Positions 62,257 to 64,000 of a DNA stretch of 64,000 nucleotides are shown here, in pieces. How positions within the stretch are numbered: position 1 is the stretch's first letter; every line of letters begins with the position of its first letter. This DNA comes from Bacillus_BD sp963787345. GTDB lineage: Bacteria > Bacillota > Bacilli > Bacillales > Cytobacillaceae. Where the stretch lies: contig CAWBCW010000005.1 in NCBI GenBank assembly GCA_963787345.1, forward strand, positions 186,001 through 250,000, given 5' to 3'. The notes beneath the pieces are model-generated. The model saw only the letters and a list, made by a program, of their open reading frames with translations, did not search any database and was not told the origin of the DNA. Both the position numbers and the translations under genes were made by a program.

Positions 62257-64000
62257 ATGGAATTAGAAATAAAGAATAGATCCTTCCATGTGATATCAGG
62301 AAGATTGAGGATGGAACTCTACGGATTAAAAAACAATCCTGAAACCGGGCAAAAGTTTGAGGAGTTTTTTTCTGCTATAGACGGGATTCAATTTATTAAA
62401 ACAAACATCATTACTGGAAAAATTTTATTACACTTCGATGAAAATAGGTTTCCACTTAATGAATTATGTTATCTGATTTCCAAATTTGAAGAAACATTAA
62501 TCAAAGAAGTTTATGGAATACCTTCGTTAGATGAAGAAAATGATCAAACGTATGAAGAATCCGAAGCAGACAGCAGTCAATATGTTGCTGCTACAAGTGA
62601 AACTCCTCAAAGTCATGCCTTTACGACTGAGAGACAGCAAGTGGTAGGATCCATGTTAGGCTATGTTCCTAAGTGTAAATGGGCACGGGCGCCTGATGAA
62701 AATCCTGTACCACTCCCCTTGGCTCTATCTGTAACAGGTTTAGGTGTGTTAGGAATCAAGCAATTATTATTCGGTCGTTCGATTCTTGCCAGACATCCAA
62801 TCCCGTTTTATATAGCGGCTGCTTTGTCGGTTGGAACAGGATACTCATTTTTAAAGAAACGACTGAAGAACGTATCGAAAAAAAACAAATGGTTACATGT
62901 AGATTTTCTTTTGACAGCAAGTGCTTTAACCCTTGCCTTAGTAAGGGAAAATCTGATTGTACTGGCAAGTTTGAGCCTGTTACAGTATTTAAACTGGAAA
63001 AGGGCGAAATCAGTTGATCAAGTATTAATGGATCAAGAATTCGTTTCTGAAGAAATCGAGGCATATAGCCGAAGATCATCCAAAATGGGGTTTATCGGGG
63101 CTGCGGTAGCATTTGCCGTTACACGAAATCCCCTTATTTCTTTAGGAATTCTTTTAGCGGCTAATCCAAGGCCGATTCTAGCTTCTACCGAATATGCCTG
63201 GAAGCAGGCAGAACATGTTGCAAAGGAACACAATCAAGCGATCCCGAAAAATGGGTCTGTCCATCAATTAGCAAAAACGAAATATGTTGTATTCGAATCA
63301 GACTCATTGTTGTTTGAAAATGGGGCGATTCGTAAACCGTTCGTTTCCATTTTAGATCGTTTCAGCGGATTAACATTCTCATTTGTTCAAAATGATGCTA
63401 TTTCCGATCATGCTAAGATTCAAAAGGAATTACATCATTATGGAATCATGTACGCTTCCTATCAAGACATCGGAATAAATGACCGAGAAGAAGTACTAGT
63501 CGTGGTAAAAGATACCAGAACCATGAAAAATAAAGTGACTTCTTTTTATCCATCCTGTACAGTGAGTCAACTAAACAGGATTGCCACAACATTAAAGAAT
63601 GGGAAAGATTTACGAAAAATCATAAAGAGAAACATGCTTCTCACAAGAATTTGGAATGTGGTCGGATCTGTGATGGCCGTTCCGATGATGATAAGTGCAC
63701 CACTTATTAATTTAATCGGGGATGCTCTTTCTCTATCCTTTATCGCAAAAGCAAAACAATGGACAGAAAAAAGGTTTTCTCCTACACGAGACCAGCGAAC
63801 AAATGCGTTGGAGAATAAGGATAAAGTCCCGTGGCACACGAAAACCAAAGAAGAAATCCTCCATTTTTATCAAGTTAAAGCCTATAACGGTCTTTCAGAG
63901 GCGCAAGTAAAGCAGGCTGTTCAACAATATGGGAAAAATCAATTGATTGGCAAAACCCGCCCTCATTGGTTGAAAACCTATTTCGGACAGTTTAGAGAAT
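62257..64000 (+). CDS. CtpI-like double-module P-type cation ATPase (partial, N-terminal part)
   Basis: 581 residues are visible and the frame runs off the right edge. Residues ~8-75 look like an HMA2 domain (FHVISGRLRMELYGL, FIKTNIITGKILLHFDE). An acidic linker (EENDQTYEESEADSS) and several membrane helices follow, then a degenerate ATPase P-domain in which the DKTGT motif is FESDSLLFENG (346-356), so it cannot be phosphorylated. From ~530 a second, normal cation-ATPase N-terminus starts (EILHFYQVKAYNGLSEAQVK, YGKNQL). An inactive ATPase-like half fused to an active one is the layout of mycobacterial CtpI. AGGAGG lies 10 nt before ATG 62257. Ion unknown. Confidence 0.72.
   Translation, partial: MELEIKNRSFHVISGRLRMELYGLKNNPETGQKFEEFFSAIDGIQFIKTNIITGKILLHFDENRFPLNELCYLISKFEETLIKEVYGIPSLDEENDQTYEESEADSSQYVAATSETPQSHAFTTERQQVVGSMLGYVPKCKWARAPDENPVPLPLALSVTGLGVLGIKQLLFGRSILARHPIPFYIAAALSVGTGYSFLKKRLKNVSKKNKWLHVDFLLTASALTLALVRENLIVLASLSLLQYLNWKRAKSVDQVLMDQEFVSEEIEAYSRRSSKMGFIGAAVAFAVTRNPLISLGILLAANPRPILASTEYAWKQAEHVAKEHNQAIPKNGSVHQLAKTKYVVFESDSLLFENGAIRKPFVSILDRFSGLTFSFVQNDAISDHAKIQKELHHYGIMYASYQDIGINDREEVLVVVKDTRTMKNKVTSFYPSCTVSQLNRIATTLKNGKDLRKIIKRNMLLTRIWNVVGSVMAVPMMISAPLINLIGDALSLSFIAKAKQWTEKRFSPTRDQRTNALENKDKVPWHTKTKEEILHFYQVKAYNGLSEAQVKQAVQQYGKNQLIGKTRPHWLKTYFGQFRE

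Overview
The window is low-GC chromosomal DNA of an endospore-forming member of the Bacillaceae. The evidence is strong AGGAGG-type ribosome binding sites, frequent TTG/GTG starts, a cwlJ spore-cortex hydrolase gene, a ybcF/ybcI/dabA/dabB block arranged as in Bacillus, and LysM and CAP exoproteins. I cannot name the species. No tRNA, rRNA, CRISPR array or phage was seen.

Layout. 1-5 kb: start of a large secreted nuclease-like protein running off the left edge, a broken VOC gene, an M20 amidohydrolase, a frameshifted GNAT gene and small ORFs. 5-14 kb: alpha/beta hydrolase, DUF429 protein, nitronate monooxygenase-like enzyme, SEC-C protein, MFS exporter, LysM-CAP exoprotein, a probable EVE-HNH (type IV-like) endonuclease and a CBS protein. 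14-18 kb: alcohol and aldehyde dehydrogenases with a divergent LuxR-type regulator. 18-29 kb: a molybdoenzyme island (Tat-exported catalytic subunit, Fe-S subunit, NrfD-type anchor, TorD-type chaperone, second Fe-S protein and its own TatA; then a PucR regulator, another Fe-S protein and a second cytoplasmic molybdoenzyme). It is bracketed by two copies of a ~171-bp direct repeat. 29-36.5 kb: EamA transporter, iron-type ABC transporter, GH18 protein, LOG protein. 36.8-42.4 kb: the DabA/DabB inorganic-carbon pump with YbcF-like and DUF2294 proteins, behind a sigma-A promoter and a long leader ending in an intrinsic terminator. 42.5-46 kb: an ECF S-component paired with pyridoxal kinase, cwlJ, small ORFs, and a decayed element with inverted ends. 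46-58.8 kb: a nickel-type ABC transporter with broken nikA and nikR, followed by a complete urease operon (ureABCEFGD) and a divergent urea transporter. 59-64 kb: PepSY lipoprotein, two proteins with the same His-rich domain as one beside nikR, two small membrane proteins, and the start of a CtpI-like double P-type ATPase.

The Ni importer, urease and urea transporter form one pathway: urea in, nickel in, urea to ammonia and CO2/bicarbonate. Five copies of a ~60-residue His-rich domain in three genes flank this block. Best candidates for something new are the dab leader, the His-rich repeat family, the double P-type ATPase with two small partners, and the repeat-bracketed molybdoenzyme island. 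Several genes (VOC, GNAT, nikA, nikR) carry indels; in nikA most are at homopolymers, so sequencing error must be excluded before calling them pseudogenes.
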